A stretch of 64,000 nt of DNA from Nocardioides marmorisolisilvae. GTDB lineage: Bacteria > Actinomycetota > Actinomycetes > Propionibacteriales > Nocardioidaceae. The stretch is taken from positions 1,459,301-1,523,300 of the forward strand of contig NZ_RJSG01000002.1 of NCBI RefSeq assembly GCF_003725775.1. The letters run 5' to 3'. This document shows, in pieces, positions 47,530-55,632 of the stretch. The notes below the pieces were generated by a model, which was given only the letters and a program-made list of their open reading frames with translations, had not been told where the DNA came from and made no database searches. A program made the translations under genes and the position numbers. Every line of letters begins with the position of its first letter. Within the stretch, counting starts at the first letter, position 1.

Positions 47530-49931
47530 AGGTCCAGCACCAGCTTCTTCGACAGCGAGCGAGAGACGCAGGTCATGACGGTGTCCCCACGCTCACGCTC
47601 GGACTTGGACAGCACCGAGTCGCGATGGTCGGGTTTGCCGTCGAGCACGTCGGCCTCGCAGGTGCCGCAGATGCCCTCCATGCAGGAGCCCATCACGTCG
47701 ACGCCCGCCTTCTCGACGGCGTCGAAGATCGACATGCCCTCAGGCACGGACACGGTCACGCCCGAGCGCGAGCACTCCACCTCGAACGTGTCCAGCGCGT
47801 CCGCGGAGGCCTCGACCTTCTTGGCCGCGAACCGCTCCAGGTGCAGGCTGCCCTCGGGCCAGGCCTCGCAGTTCTCCTCGACCGCGTCCAGCAGCACGCC
47901 CGGTCCGCAGCAGTAGACCAGCGTGTCCGACCGCGGAGTCCCGAGGACCGCCGGGAGGTCGAGCAGACCCTTCTCGTCCTGGGGCCAGACCGTCACGCGG
48001 TCGTCACCCTCGAGCCGATCGAGAAACGCCATCGATGCCCGGGTCCGACCGCCGTACAGCAGGCTCCACTCGGCACCGCGCGCCTCGGCCGCCTCGATCA
48101 TCGCGATGATCGGGGTGATGCCGATGCCGCCGGCGATGAACTGGTAGCGCGGTGAGGCAACGAGCGGGAAGTGGTTGCGCGGTCCCCGCACGCGGATGGT
48201 CGAACCCTCGACGAGCTTGTCGTGGACGTGCGCCGACCCGCCGCGGCTGTTCGGGTCGCGGAGGACCCCGACCTTCCACGACCTCTCGTCTGCCGTGCTG
48301 CCGCACAGCGAGTACTGCCGCGTCAGCGAGGAGCTCAGGACGAGGTCGATGTGGGCGCCGGCAGTCCAGGACGGGAGCTGTCCGCCGGTCGGGTCGGCGA
48401 GGGTGAGCTCGACGATGCCCTCGGCGACCTCGCGGCGGGCCTCGATCCGCAGGTCGACCTCGCTCTCGGCGGTGCTCGTGACCCAGCCTTCGCGGGACGG
48501 GATGCGCGCGGTCTTCGGCGCGGCCGCCTTGCGAGGACCGGACCGTCGCTCCTCGCCGATCGGCGTGAGCGTGACCATCATCTTGGTGTAGCCGCGGACG
48601 AAGTTCGACTGCAGGTACTCCGGCTCCTCGACGACCTCGATGTCGTCGAACCGCGCCAGCAGCTCCTCCCACAGGATCCGCAGCTGCATCTCGGCCAGGC
48701 GGCTGCCCATGCAGCGGTGGGTTCCGATGCCGAACGACAGGTGGTGGCGCGCGTTCTGGCGGTCGATGATGAAGTCGTCGGGGTTCTCGAAGGTGCGCTC
48801 GTCTCGGTTGGCCGAGGCGTACCACATCACGACCTTGTCGCCCTTGCGGATGAACTGGCCGTTCAGCACCGTGTCCTGCGTGGCGATGCGGCGCATGTGG
48901 GCCAGGGGCGTCTGCCAGCGGATGATCTCGTGGACCATCTTCGTCACGAGCCCGTGGTCCGCCTTGAGCCGGTCGAACTGGTCCGGGAACTGGTTGAGCG
49001 CGTACACGCCGCCCGACATCGAGTTGCGGGTGGTGTCGTTGCCGCCGACGACGAGCAGGATCAGGTTGCCGAGGAACTCCATCGGGCGGTTGATCAGGTC
49101 CTTGGTGTCCTCGGACATCTGCATCAGGGTGATCAGGTCGTAGCCGGGCTTCTCGCCTGCAGCGCGGCGGGCTGCCTTGTCGTGCCACAGGTCACTGAAG
49201 CTCTTCGCCATGTCGCCGATGCCCCGGTACATCTCGTCCAGGTCGTTCGAGCCGCCGGTGCCCGATGCGCTGCCGGCTGCGAGGTCGGTCCAGTAGACGA
49301 GCTTGCGGCGCTCCTCGTACGGGAAGTCGAGCAGGGTGGCGAGCATCCGCGAGGTCAGCTCGACGCTGACGTGGTCGACCCAGTCGAACGGCTCGTGCAC
49401 CGGAAGGTCGTCCAGCACCTCCTGCACGCGGGAGCGGATCAGCCCCTCCATCTCCTCGAGGTTCTGCGGAGCGACGACACCCTGGACCGAGGCGCGCTGC
49501 TGGTCGTGGCGCGGCGGGTCCATGGCGATGAACATCTCGACGTCCAGACCCTCCGGCGGGCTGCCGATCACGATCTGCGGCTCCGCGGAGAACCGCTCGA
49601 AGTCCTTGTCGACGGTGATGATGTCGTCGTACCGGGTGACCGACCAGAACGGGCCGAAGGCACTGTTGGCCTGGAAGTGCACCGGCGCTTCGTCCCGCAG
49701 CCGTTTGAAGTAGGAGTGCCACTGACCTTGGCCGTAGAGGAACGGGTTGCTCAGGTCGATGTCGGTCAGCTCGACCTGGTCGACGTCAGGGATCTGCTCC
49801 TCGACGAAGACCGGCTGGTTGCTGCCGAGCACCAGCCTCTTGGCCTTCTGGAACAGGTGCAGCCCTTGGACCTGGCGCTGCATCGGGATCGTCGCCTGCG
49901 CCTTGGTGATGACTTGGTCGAGAACGCTCAT
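47526..49931 (-). CDS. Natural fusion: CYP153-like P450 with phthalate-dioxygenase-reductase module
   Basis: An 801-residue self-sufficient P450. Residues 1-455 are a cytochrome P450 with I-helix GGNDTT (296-301), ExxR in the EIIRW region (335-339) and the heme motif FGIGTHRCMG with Cys407. The wording resembles CYP153 alkane/fatty acid terminal hydroxylases (FGPFWSVTRYDDI, MFIAMDPPRHD, WQTPLAHMRR). A basic linker (about 460-490) leads to a reductase with RQYSL (flavin, 539), GGIGITP (NAD, 601-607) and a plant-type [2Fe-2S] site Cys750, 755, 758, 788. CYP116B enzymes have this architecture; with a CYP153-like head it is unusual. It starts a two-gene operon with a Rieske oxygenase. The probable reaction is terminal hydroxylation of an alkyl or acyl chain. 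Confidence 0.88.
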   Translation of the reverse strand: MSVLDQVITKAQATIPMQRQVQGLHLFQKAKRLVLGSNQPVFVEEQIPDVDQVELTDIDLSNPFLYGQGQWHSYFKRLRDEAPVHFQANSAFGPFWSVTRYDDIITVDKDFERFSAEPQIVIGSPPEGLDVEMFIAMDPPRHDQQRASVQGVVAPQNLEEMEGLIRSRVQEVLDDLPVHEPFDWVDHVSVELTSRMLATLLDFPYEERRKLVYWTDLAAGSASGTGGSNDLDEMYRGIGDMAKSFSDLWHDKAARRAAGEKPGYDLITLMQMSEDTKDLINRPMEFLGNLILLVVGGNDTTRNSMSGGVYALNQFPDQFDRLKADHGLVTKMVHEIIRWQTPLAHMRRIATQDTVLNGQFIRKGDKVVMWYASANRDERTFENPDDFIIDRQNARHHLSFGIGTHRCMGSRLAEMQLRILWEELLARFDDIEVVEEPEYLQSNFVRGYTKMMVTLTPIGEERRSGPRKAAAPKTARIPSREGWVTSTAESEVDLRIEARREVAEGIVELTLADPTGGQLPSWTAGAHIDLVLSSSLTRQYSLCGSTADERSWKVGVLRDPNSRGGSAHVHDKLVEGSTIRVRGPRNHFPLVASPRYQFIAGGIGITPIIAMIEAAEARGAEWSLLYGGRTRASMAFLDRLEGDDRVTVWPQDEKGLLDLPAVLGTPRSDTLVYCCGPGVLLDAVEENCEAWPEGSLHLERFAAKKVEASADALDTFEVECSRSGVTVSVPEGMSIFDAVEKAGVDVMGSCMEGICGTCEADVLDGKPDHRDSVLSKSERERGDTVMTCVSRSLSKKLVLDL

Positions 49932-49965
49932 GCCTTCAGCCGCCTTGGGGTGAGTTCCTGTCTCC

Positions 49966-50018
49966 TGACAAAACTAAACCACAAGTCGCGGGTGATGACA
50001 ATATCTAGTTTTTTGTCG
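49966..50018. promoter_or_regulatory. Repeated TGACAA/TTGTC elements upstream of the P450 operon
   Basis: TGACAAAACTA (49966-49976) and TGACAATATCTA (49996-50007) are direct repeats spaced 30 bases, followed by an inverted TTTTTTGTCG (50009-50018). The stretch is AT-rich compared with its surroundings and lies 35-87 bases before the P450 start, suggesting an operator region. Confidence 0.4.
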
Positions 50019-50053
50019 CAGCCCCTGGATTGTGTGCTCAGCCGGTGTGCTCG

Positions 50054-50560
50054 TCAGATAACCGCCCGACCCGCGGCCAGCGCTCCCCCGGAGTAGCGGT
50101 CGTCGCGGGTGACCTCCGCCCCGAGCCAGGCCGGCAGCACGAGATCCGCCTCCAGGTCCTCGACCTCGACCTCGGCGAGCACCAGGCCTGCGAGCGGGCC
50201 GTGGAAGACGTCCACCGCGAACCCGGCGCAGAGCGATCTGGTCTTCACCAGGTCGGCGCCCGGCAGCGCCACCAGCATCCGGTACTCGTCCTCGGACAGG
50301 TAGAGGTTGGTGATCGCGACGATCGACGGATCGTCCACGTCCGGCCTCACCTTCTGGGTGAGCTTGAAGACCGGCTCCCCCTCGCCGCGGACGGCCCGCA
50401 CCCGCAGCGTGCCGCCGTCCAGGTAGCGGTCCTCGATCAGGCGCGACTGCTCGAGCGGCTCCGGCGTACCGGTGACCAGGAAGCGCCGCTCGCGCTCCGG
50501 CTTGGCGTACTTCCCCTGCCCCGGCGTACGGCGCCACGTCTCCGTTCCCACGGCGACCAT
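50054..50560 (-). CDS. CYTH-domain protein (triphosphate tunnel metalloenzyme type)
   Basis: A 168-residue protein. The motif PERERRFLV corresponds to the ExExK signature of CYTH enzymes with Arg in place of Lys. Further strands carry alternating acidic and basic residues typical of the beta-tunnel (EDRYLDGGTLRVRAVRGEG, FKLTQKV, LAEVEVEDLEADL). CYTH proteins hydrolyse tripolyphosphate or thiamine triphosphate or cyclise ATP. It is divergent from a TetR gene with a 69-base gap. The ATG at 50560 is the first in frame. Confidence 0.8.
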   Translation of the reverse strand: MVAVGTETWRRTPGQGKYAKPERERRFLVTGTPEPLEQSRLIEDRYLDGGTLRVRAVRGEGEPVFKLTQKVRPDVDDPSIVAITNLYLSEDEYRMLVALPGADLVKTRSLCAGFAVDVFHGPLAGLVLAEVEVEDLEADLVLPAWLGAEVTRDDRYSGGALAAGRAVI

Positions 50561-50616
50561 GATGCACGTCGCGGGACGAGTTCCTCGTGCGACAAGTGTG
50601 TAAACCGGAGTTGCAC

Positions 50617-50622
50617 TACAGT
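50617..50622 (+). promoter_or_regulatory. -10 element of a probable leaderless promoter
   Basis: TACAGT followed by seven bases and the ATG at 50630 of the TetR gene. There is no ribosome binding site. Confidence 0.45.
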
Positions 50623-50629
50623 TCCGGAC

Positions 50630-51304
50630 ATGAGCACCCCCAGCCGGCAGTCCGCGGCTGCTGCCCGGCGCAAGGCGCGCGAGCAGCAGATCCTGGCTGC
50701 CACGCGGGCGCTCTTCGACGAGAACGGCGTCCGTGACGCCCAGATCGACGACATCGCCAAGGCCGTCGGCATCAACCGGGCGATCATCTACCGGCACTTC
50801 AGCGGCAAGGAAGAGCTGTTCGCGCTCGCCGTCGAGGGCTACCTCGAGGAGCTGAAGGATCGCCTGGAGAAGGCGGCCGCTGATGCGTCCGGCTCCCCCA
50901 CCGACAAGCTGCGCGCCGTGGTCGGCGCGTTCGTCGACTACGGCCTGGAGTACCCGGCGTTCGTCGAGTGCGCGCAGACCCTGATGCGACGCCCGGGGCC
51001 CGAGCTCCTCGAGCAGGTCAGCGAGGGCGCGCTGTTCCGCCTCGGCCGTGCGATCTCCGCCTGCCTGCGCACGCTGAAGGAGACCCTCGAGGAGGGTGCC
51101 GAGTCCGGCGACTTCAAAGTCGGCGACAGCGTGCTGGTCGCCAACTACATGTACGCCTCCGGGCTGGGAGCGCTCCAGCTCGCCCGGATCGGGATGCTGG
51201 TCAAGGAGAGCTCGCCGGGCATCCCGACGATCTCGCGCATCTCCGGCGACCAGGTCCGGGACTTCCTGACGACCACCGCGGTCGCCCTCGCTGCCGGCCA
51301 CTAA
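50630..51304 (+). CDS. TetR-family transcriptional regulator
   Basis: A 224-residue regulator. The N-terminal DNA-binding domain (about 15-62) contains AQIDDIAKAVGINRAIIYRHFSGKEELFALAVEGY; the C-terminal ligand domain has the TetR_C-like segment YGLEYPAFVECAQTLMRRPG. The ATG at 50630 fits a leaderless promoter. It is divergent from the CYTH gene and about 700 bases from the P450 start, so it is a candidate regulator of the P450/Rieske operon. GACAA also occurs upstream of this gene (50591-50595). Confidence 0.88.
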   Translation: MSTPSRQSAAAARRKAREQQILAATRALFDENGVRDAQIDDIAKAVGINRAIIYRHFSGKEELFALAVEGYLEELKDRLEKAAADASGSPTDKLRAVVGAFVDYGLEYPAFVECAQTLMRRPGPELLEQVSEGALFRLGRAISACLRTLKETLEEGAESGDFKVGDSVLVANYMYASGLGALQLARIGMLVKESSPGIPTISRISGDQVRDFLTTTAVALAAGH

Positions 51305-51308
51305 CCGA

Positions 51309-51347
51309 CCGGGGGCAGCGCGGAGCGGGTAGGTCAGCCGCCCCCGG
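51309..51347. terminator. Possible bidirectional terminator between convergent genes
   Basis: CCGGGGGC (51309-51316) pairs with GCCCCCGG (51340-51347) across a 23-base loop. It lies between and partly inside the 3' end of the VOC gene. No T-run follows, so the call is weak. Confidence 0.35.
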
Positions 51348-51744
51348 CGATGTTGACCAGCCACGAGGTCCCGAACCGGTCGACGCACATCCCGAACTCG
51401 TCGCCCCACGGCTGAAGGGCCAGCTCGACCGTCACGGTCCCTCCGTCCGACAGCGCCTGCCAGTAGCCACGCAGTTCCTCGGTGTCGTCCCCGCCGAGGC
51501 TGACCGCGAGATTGTTCCCGGGCCGCAACGTCTCGCCCGGCAGCATGTCGGCCGCCATCAGCGTGAGGCCGGACGCTGTTTCCAGCCGGCCGTGCATGAC
51601 CTGGTCGCCCACGCCGTGGTCGTCGGTGCCGAAGTCGCCGAAGTGGTTGATCGTGAGGTCGCCACCGAAGACGTCCTGGTAGAACGCCAGAGCGGCCGAG
51701 GCATCACCCGCGAAGCTGAGGTAGGGGTTCAGTCGAGTGGTCAT
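51334..51744 (-). CDS. VOC-family protein (PhnB-like)
   Basis: A 136-residue vicinal-oxygen-chelate protein of the PhnB/3-demethylubiquinone type. It begins LNPYLSFAGDASAALAFYQDVFGGDL and ends WGDEFGMCVDRFGTSWLVNI, the usual motifs at each end of this fold. The metal ligands are not all obvious. The function is unknown; many homologues are resistance or metabolic accessory proteins. It stands between the TetR gene and the thiolase gene. Confidence 0.88.
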   Translation of the reverse strand: MTTRLNPYLSFAGDASAALAFYQDVFGGDLTINHFGDFGTDDHGVGDQVMHGRLETASGLTLMAADMLPGETLRPGNNLAVSLGGDDTEELRGYWQALSDGGTVTVELALQPWGDEFGMCVDRFGTSWLVNIAGGG

Positions 51745-51825
51745 GGACCGACGATAGAGGGCTCATTCCAGCGCCGACGGGCCCAGAGGCTACGCCCTCA
51801 TCCGGGAAGAGCCACTCAAGCGAAA

Positions 51826-51851
51826 GGCGCGGGTGGTTGCCCACCCGCGCC
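51826..51851 (-). terminator. Rho-independent-like terminator of fadA2
   Basis: Perfect 11-base arms GGCGCGGGTGG (51826-51836) and CCACCCGCGCC (51841-51851) with a four-base loop, 26 bases after the fadA2 stop. On the minus strand the stem is followed by TTTCG. Confidence 0.75.
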
Positions 51852-51876
51852 CGTCACACATTCCACACGCTCGGTA

Positions 51877-53157
51877 TCAGCGCTCCAGGATGGCGACGAC
51901 GCCCTGGCCACCAGCAGCACACACCGAGATCAGCGCGCGGCCGGAGCCCTTCTCGTCGAGCAGCTTCGCGGCGTTGGCCACGATGCGCCCGCCGGTCGCG
52001 GCGAACGGGTGACCGGCCGCCAGCGAGGAGCCCTTGACGTTGAGCTTGCTGCGGTCGATCGAGCCGAGCGGCGCGTCCAGACCCAGGCGCTCCTTGCAGA
52101 AGATCGGGTCCTCCCAGGCCTTCAGCGTCGAGAGCACCTGCGAGGCGAAGGCCTCGTGGATCTCGTAGAAGTCGAAGTCCTGCAGCGTCAGGCCGGCACG
52201 GGCGAGCATCCGCGGGACGGCGTACGCGGGGGCCATCAGCAGGCCCTCGCCACCGTGCACGAAGTCGACCGCCGCGGTCTCGTAGTCGGCCAGGTAGGCC
52301 AGCGGCTTGAGGCCGTGCTCCTTGGCCCACTCCTCCGAGCCGAGCAGCACCACCGAGGCGCCGTCGGTCAGCGGGGTCGAGTTGGCGGCCGTCATGGTGG
52401 CGGCTTCGCCCTTGCCGAAGACCGGCTTCAGGGTCGCGAGCTTCTCGATGTTGGAGTCGGCACGCAGGTTGTTGTCCCGGTCGATCCCGTTGAACGGGGT
52501 GATCAGGTCGTCCTGCCAGCCGGCCTCGTAGGAGGCAGCCAGGTTGTGGTGCGAGTTCACCGCGAGCTCGTCCTGCGCCTCGCGGGTGATCTGCCACTCC
52601 AGGGCGGTCAGCGCCTGGTGCTCGCCCATCGACAGGCCGGTGCGCGGCTCGCCGTTGGACGGGATCGCCAGCGAGATGTCGCCCGGGCGGATCGAGGCCA
52701 GGATCTTGACCCGGTCCGCGTTGGTCTTGGCGTTGTTCAGCTTGATCAGCTTCTTGCGGAGCTTCTCGCCGATCGCGATCGGGGCGTCCGAGGTGGTGTC
52801 GGTGCCACCGCCGACGCCGGAATCGATCTGGCCCAGCGCGATCTTGTTGGCGACGTAGATGATCGCCTGGAGACCGGTGCCACAGGCCTGCTGGATGTCG
52901 ACGGCCGGGGTCTCGGCCGCGAGGCGGGTGGAGAGCACGGCCTCACGGGTGAGGTTGAAGTCGCGGGAGTGCTTGAGCACCGCGCCGGCGGCGACCTCAC
53001 CGAGGCGCTCACCCTCGAGGTTGAAGCGGGCCACCAGGCCGTCGAGGGCCGCGGTCAGCATCTCCTGGTTGGACGCCGTGGCGTAGACAGAGTTGGAGCG
53101 CGCGAAGGGGATCCGGTTGCCACCGAGGATCGCCACGCGGCGAGTCTTGTCCTGCAT
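51877..53157 (-). CDS. fadA2: Acetyl-CoA acyltransferase (thiolase), FadA2-like
   Basis: A 426-residue thiolase with the nucleophilic cysteine in QQACGTGLQA, the GHPFAATGG histidine and the C-terminal CAAGGQG cysteine. It cleaves 3-ketoacyl-CoA to acetyl-CoA and a shortened acyl-CoA. The ATG at 53157 has AGGAGAG upstream. It is divergent from fabG4-htdX. In mycobacteria FadA2, FabG4 and HtdX are encoded in the same arrangement, so orthology is likely. It is not KstR-flagged here: the shared intergenic region has a different inverted repeat. Confidence 0.92.
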   Translation of the reverse strand: MQDKTRRVAILGGNRIPFARSNSVYATASNQEMLTAALDGLVARFNLEGERLGEVAAGAVLKHSRDFNLTREAVLSTRLAAETPAVDIQQACGTGLQAIIYVANKIALGQIDSGVGGGTDTTSDAPIAIGEKLRKKLIKLNNAKTNADRVKILASIRPGDISLAIPSNGEPRTGLSMGEHQALTALEWQITREAQDELAVNSHHNLAASYEAGWQDDLITPFNGIDRDNNLRADSNIEKLATLKPVFGKGEAATMTAANSTPLTDGASVVLLGSEEWAKEHGLKPLAYLADYETAAVDFVHGGEGLLMAPAYAVPRMLARAGLTLQDFDFYEIHEAFASQVLSTLKAWEDPIFCKERLGLDAPLGSIDRSKLNVKGSSLAAGHPFAATGGRIVANAAKLLDEKGSGRALISVCAAGGQGVVAILER

Positions 53158-53235
53158 GAGAGGTCTCTCCTGATCTGCGGAAGGTGGAAACAATACTGGC
53201 GCGTAACATCGGGGATTGGAACGGAGTGAGTGCCA

Positions 53236-53285
53236 CGTCACGAAACTTGGACACTGAGTTACAGCTGAAGTTACATTTCGTGACG
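53236..53285. promoter_or_regulatory. Long-spaced inverted repeat between fadA2 and fabG4
   Basis: CGTCACGAAA (53236-53245) and TTTCGTGACG (53276-53285) are perfect 10-base inverted arms 30 bases apart. Between them are two GTTAC copies. The position in the divergent promoter region makes a regulator-binding or looping site likely. Confidence 0.5.
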
Positions 53286-53371
53286 GTACAACGCTCGGAC
53301 CCCCTGAAAACATCCCGTCGGACCCCCGCCCCCAGCGTGGGATCCAGCCCCCAGATCAGCAAGGAATCCCG

Positions 53372-54703
53372 ATGAACGACCGTTACCAGTCCTTCAGCTC
53401 GAGCCCGATCGGCCAGATGTTCGTCAAGAACCTCGGCCTGCCGAGCCCGGAGAAGCTCGACCGCTGGCACGAGGGCGCCCCGCTGGTCGACGGCACCGTC
53501 GTCGTGGGCGGCACCGGCCGCGTCGACGTGGTCAGCGTCCTGGACGGCCTCGGCATCGCCAGCACCACCAAGGCCGCCGAGGGCGAGAAGTACAAGGGCC
53601 TGGTCTTCGACGCCACCGGCCTGACCACCCCGGAGTCGCTGGTCGCGCTCCAGGAGTTCTTCACCCCGCTGCTGCGCAGCCTCAAGGGTTGCGCCCGGGT
53701 CGTCGTCATCGGTACCAACCCGACCCAGACCGAGTCGACCGACGAGCGGATCGCCCAGCGCGCGCTCGAGGGCTTCACCCGCTCGCTCGGCAAGGAGATC
53801 GGCAAGGGCAGCACCGTCAACCTCGTCTACGTCGCCCCGGGCGCCGAGAGCACCCTGGACTCGACGCTGGCGTTCTTCCTCTCCCCCAAGTCGGCCTACG
53901 TCTCCGGCCAGGTCGCCCGCCTGGGCCTGACCGGCACCAAGAAGGCCGGCAAGGTCGCCGACGCCGCCAAGCCGCTGGCCGGCAAGGTCGCGATCGTCAC
54001 CGGCGCCTCACGCGGCATCGGCGAGCAGATCGCTCGGGTGCTGCACCGTGACGGTGCCACCATCCTCGGCATCGACGTGCCGCAGGCGGCGAGCGAGCTG
54101 CAGGCGGTCGTCAAGGAGCTCGACGGCGACTTCCTGACCCTCGACATCACCGCCAAGGACGCGGCCCAGCGGATCGCCCACCACGTGAGCGAGAAGTTCG
54201 GCGGCGTCGACATCGTCGTCCACAACGCCGGCATCACCCGCGACAAGAAGCTCGCGAACATGGCCGAGGACCGCTGGAACTCGGTCATCGCCGTGAACCT
54301 GTCGGCGCCGGAGCGGATCACCGCCGAGCTGCTCGAGCAGGGCCTGATCAACAAGAACGGCCGGATCATCGGCGTCTCCTCGATCGCCGGCATCGCGGGC
54401 AACGTCGGTCAGACCAACTACGCCGCCTCGAAGGCCGGCGTGATCGGCTTCGTCGACGCGATCGCCCCGACGTTGAAGAACGACATCACCATCAACGCGG
54501 TGGCGCCGGGCTTCATCATCACCGCGATGACCGCCGCCGTGCCGTTCGCCACCCGCGAGGTCGGCCAGCGGATGAACGCGATGGCCCAGGGCGGCCTGCC
54601 GGTCGACGTCGCCGAGGCGATCGCCTGGTACTCCTCCCCCGGTTCGTCCGCCGTCAACGGCAACGTCGTGCGGGTCTGCGGCCAGATGATGCTGGGCGCC
54701 TGA
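53372..54703 (+). CDS. fabG4: FabG4-type high-molecular-weight 3-oxoacyl reductase
   Basis: A 443-residue reductase with two Rossmann domains. The N-terminal one (about 1-190) lacks a full cofactor motif. The C-terminal one (about 200-443) has GASRGIGEQIA, NAGITRDKK and the active site SSIAG with NYAASKAG. This two-domain layout defines the HMwFabG (FabG4) group, which reduces or oxidises beta-keto/hydroxyacyl-CoA with NAD(H). AAGGAA lies six bases before the ATG at 53372. It overlaps htdX by one base (TGATG). Domain length and neighbours match FabG4 of mycobacteria. Confidence 0.93.
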   Translation: MNDRYQSFSSSPIGQMFVKNLGLPSPEKLDRWHEGAPLVDGTVVVGGTGRVDVVSVLDGLGIASTTKAAEGEKYKGLVFDATGLTTPESLVALQEFFTPLLRSLKGCARVVVIGTNPTQTESTDERIAQRALEGFTRSLGKEIGKGSTVNLVYVAPGAESTLDSTLAFFLSPKSAYVSGQVARLGLTGTKKAGKVADAAKPLAGKVAIVTGASRGIGEQIARVLHRDGATILGIDVPQAASELQAVVKELDGDFLTLDITAKDAAQRIAHHVSEKFGGVDIVVHNAGITRDKKLANMAEDRWNSVIAVNLSAPERITAELLEQGLINKNGRIIGVSSIAGIAGNVGQTNYAASKAGVIGFVDAIAPTLKNDITINAVAPGFIITAMTAAVPFATREVGQRMNAMAQGGLPVDVAEAIAWYSSPGSSAVNGNVVRVCGQMMLGA

Positions 54704-55584
54704 TGACCGAGCGCATCGTGGAGGGCAGCGCTTCGGCCCTGCCGAGCATGCTGAAGGCTGCGCTGCCGGTCGTGCCCGGGGTCAACCTGATCCCGGGCGT
54801 GGCCAAGAAGGGCGGCGACCTGCCCGACCTGCGGCTGACCCGCAAGGACGTGGCGATCGACCCAGCGCACGTCGCGCAGTACCGGGACGTCTGCGGGTTC
54901 GAGCCCGGCCAGACCCTGCCGGTCACCTATCCGCACATGCTCGCCTTCCGGCTGCACATGGGGATCATGACCGACAGCTCGTTCCCGTATGCCGCCATCG
55001 GCAGCGTGCACCTGCGCAACTCGGTCACCCAGCACCGCGCGATCGCCCCGACCGAGCGTCTCGACGTCTCGGCCACGGCGACCAACAAGCGGATGCACGC
55101 CAAGGGCACGATGTTCGACTTCCTGACCACGGTCACCAGCGACGGTGAGCTGGTGTGGGAGTCGACCTCGACCTACCTGCGCCCCGGCCGCGGCGACAAG
55201 GACGCGAAGCCCGAGGGTGCGCCGTTCGAGGTCATCGCCGGCAACGGCACCGAGTGGAAGCTGGGCGCCGACCTGGGCCGTCGCTTCGCCGCGGTCTCGG
55301 GTGACTACAACCCGATCCACCTCTACCCGCTGACCGCCAAGGCCTTCGGGTTCCCGAGCCAGATCGCCCACGGCATCTGGACCAAGGCCCGCTGCGTGGC
55401 CGCGATGGAGAGCCGACTGCCCGACGCGGTCACGATCGAGGTCGAGTTCCGCAAGCCGGTGATCCTGCCGACCAAGGTCGCTTTCGGGTCCCGGATCGTC
55501 GACGACGGCCCGAACCAGGGCATCGACTTCTCGATGACCAACCCGAAGAACGGCAAGCCGCACGTGGTGGGTCGCACCCGCTGA
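54703..55584 (+). CDS. htdX: HtdX-like 3-hydroxyacyl-thioester dehydratase (MaoC/hotdog)
   Basis: A 293-residue double-hotdog dehydratase. The C-terminal half holds the hydratase-2 motif VSGDYNPIHLYPLTAKAFGFPS with the catalytic Asp/His. The N-terminal half is a degenerate hotdog. It interconverts R-3-hydroxyacyl and trans-2-enoyl thioesters. It is translationally coupled to fabG4, and with FadA2 this gives dehydration, reduction and thiolysis steps, as for Rv0241c-Rv0243 in M. tuberculosis. A strong hairpin terminator lies 12 bases after the stop. Confidence 0.9.
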   Translation: MTERIVEGSASALPSMLKAALPVVPGVNLIPGVAKKGGDLPDLRLTRKDVAIDPAHVAQYRDVCGFEPGQTLPVTYPHMLAFRLHMGIMTDSSFPYAAIGSVHLRNSVTQHRAIAPTERLDVSATATNKRMHAKGTMFDFLTTVTSDGELVWESTSTYLRPGRGDKDAKPEGAPFEVIAGNGTEWKLGADLGRRFAAVSGDYNPIHLYPLTAKAFGFPSQIAHGIWTKARCVAAMESRLPDAVTIEVEFRKPVILPTKVAFGSRIVDDGPNQGIDFSMTNPKNGKPHVVGRTR

Positions 55585-55595
55585 CCCGCGGACTC

Positions 55596-55630
55596 CGGGC
55601 CTGTCGAGATCTCTCGGCAGGCCCGTTTCC
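55596..55630. terminator. Bidirectional hairpin terminator (htdX / tesB)
   Basis: A 14-base stem with a single G-T pair (CGGGCCTGTCGAGA at 55596-55609 with TCTCGGCAGGCCCG at 55612-55625) and a two-base loop separates the convergent genes; TTTCC follows on the plus strand. Confidence 0.8.
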
Positions 55631-55632
55631 GT

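Noticed and set aside
49966-50017. Perfect inverted repeat around the P450 promoter
   Set aside because: The arms GACAAAACTA and TAGTTTTTTGTC differ by two inserted T residues, so only repeated half-sites can be claimed.
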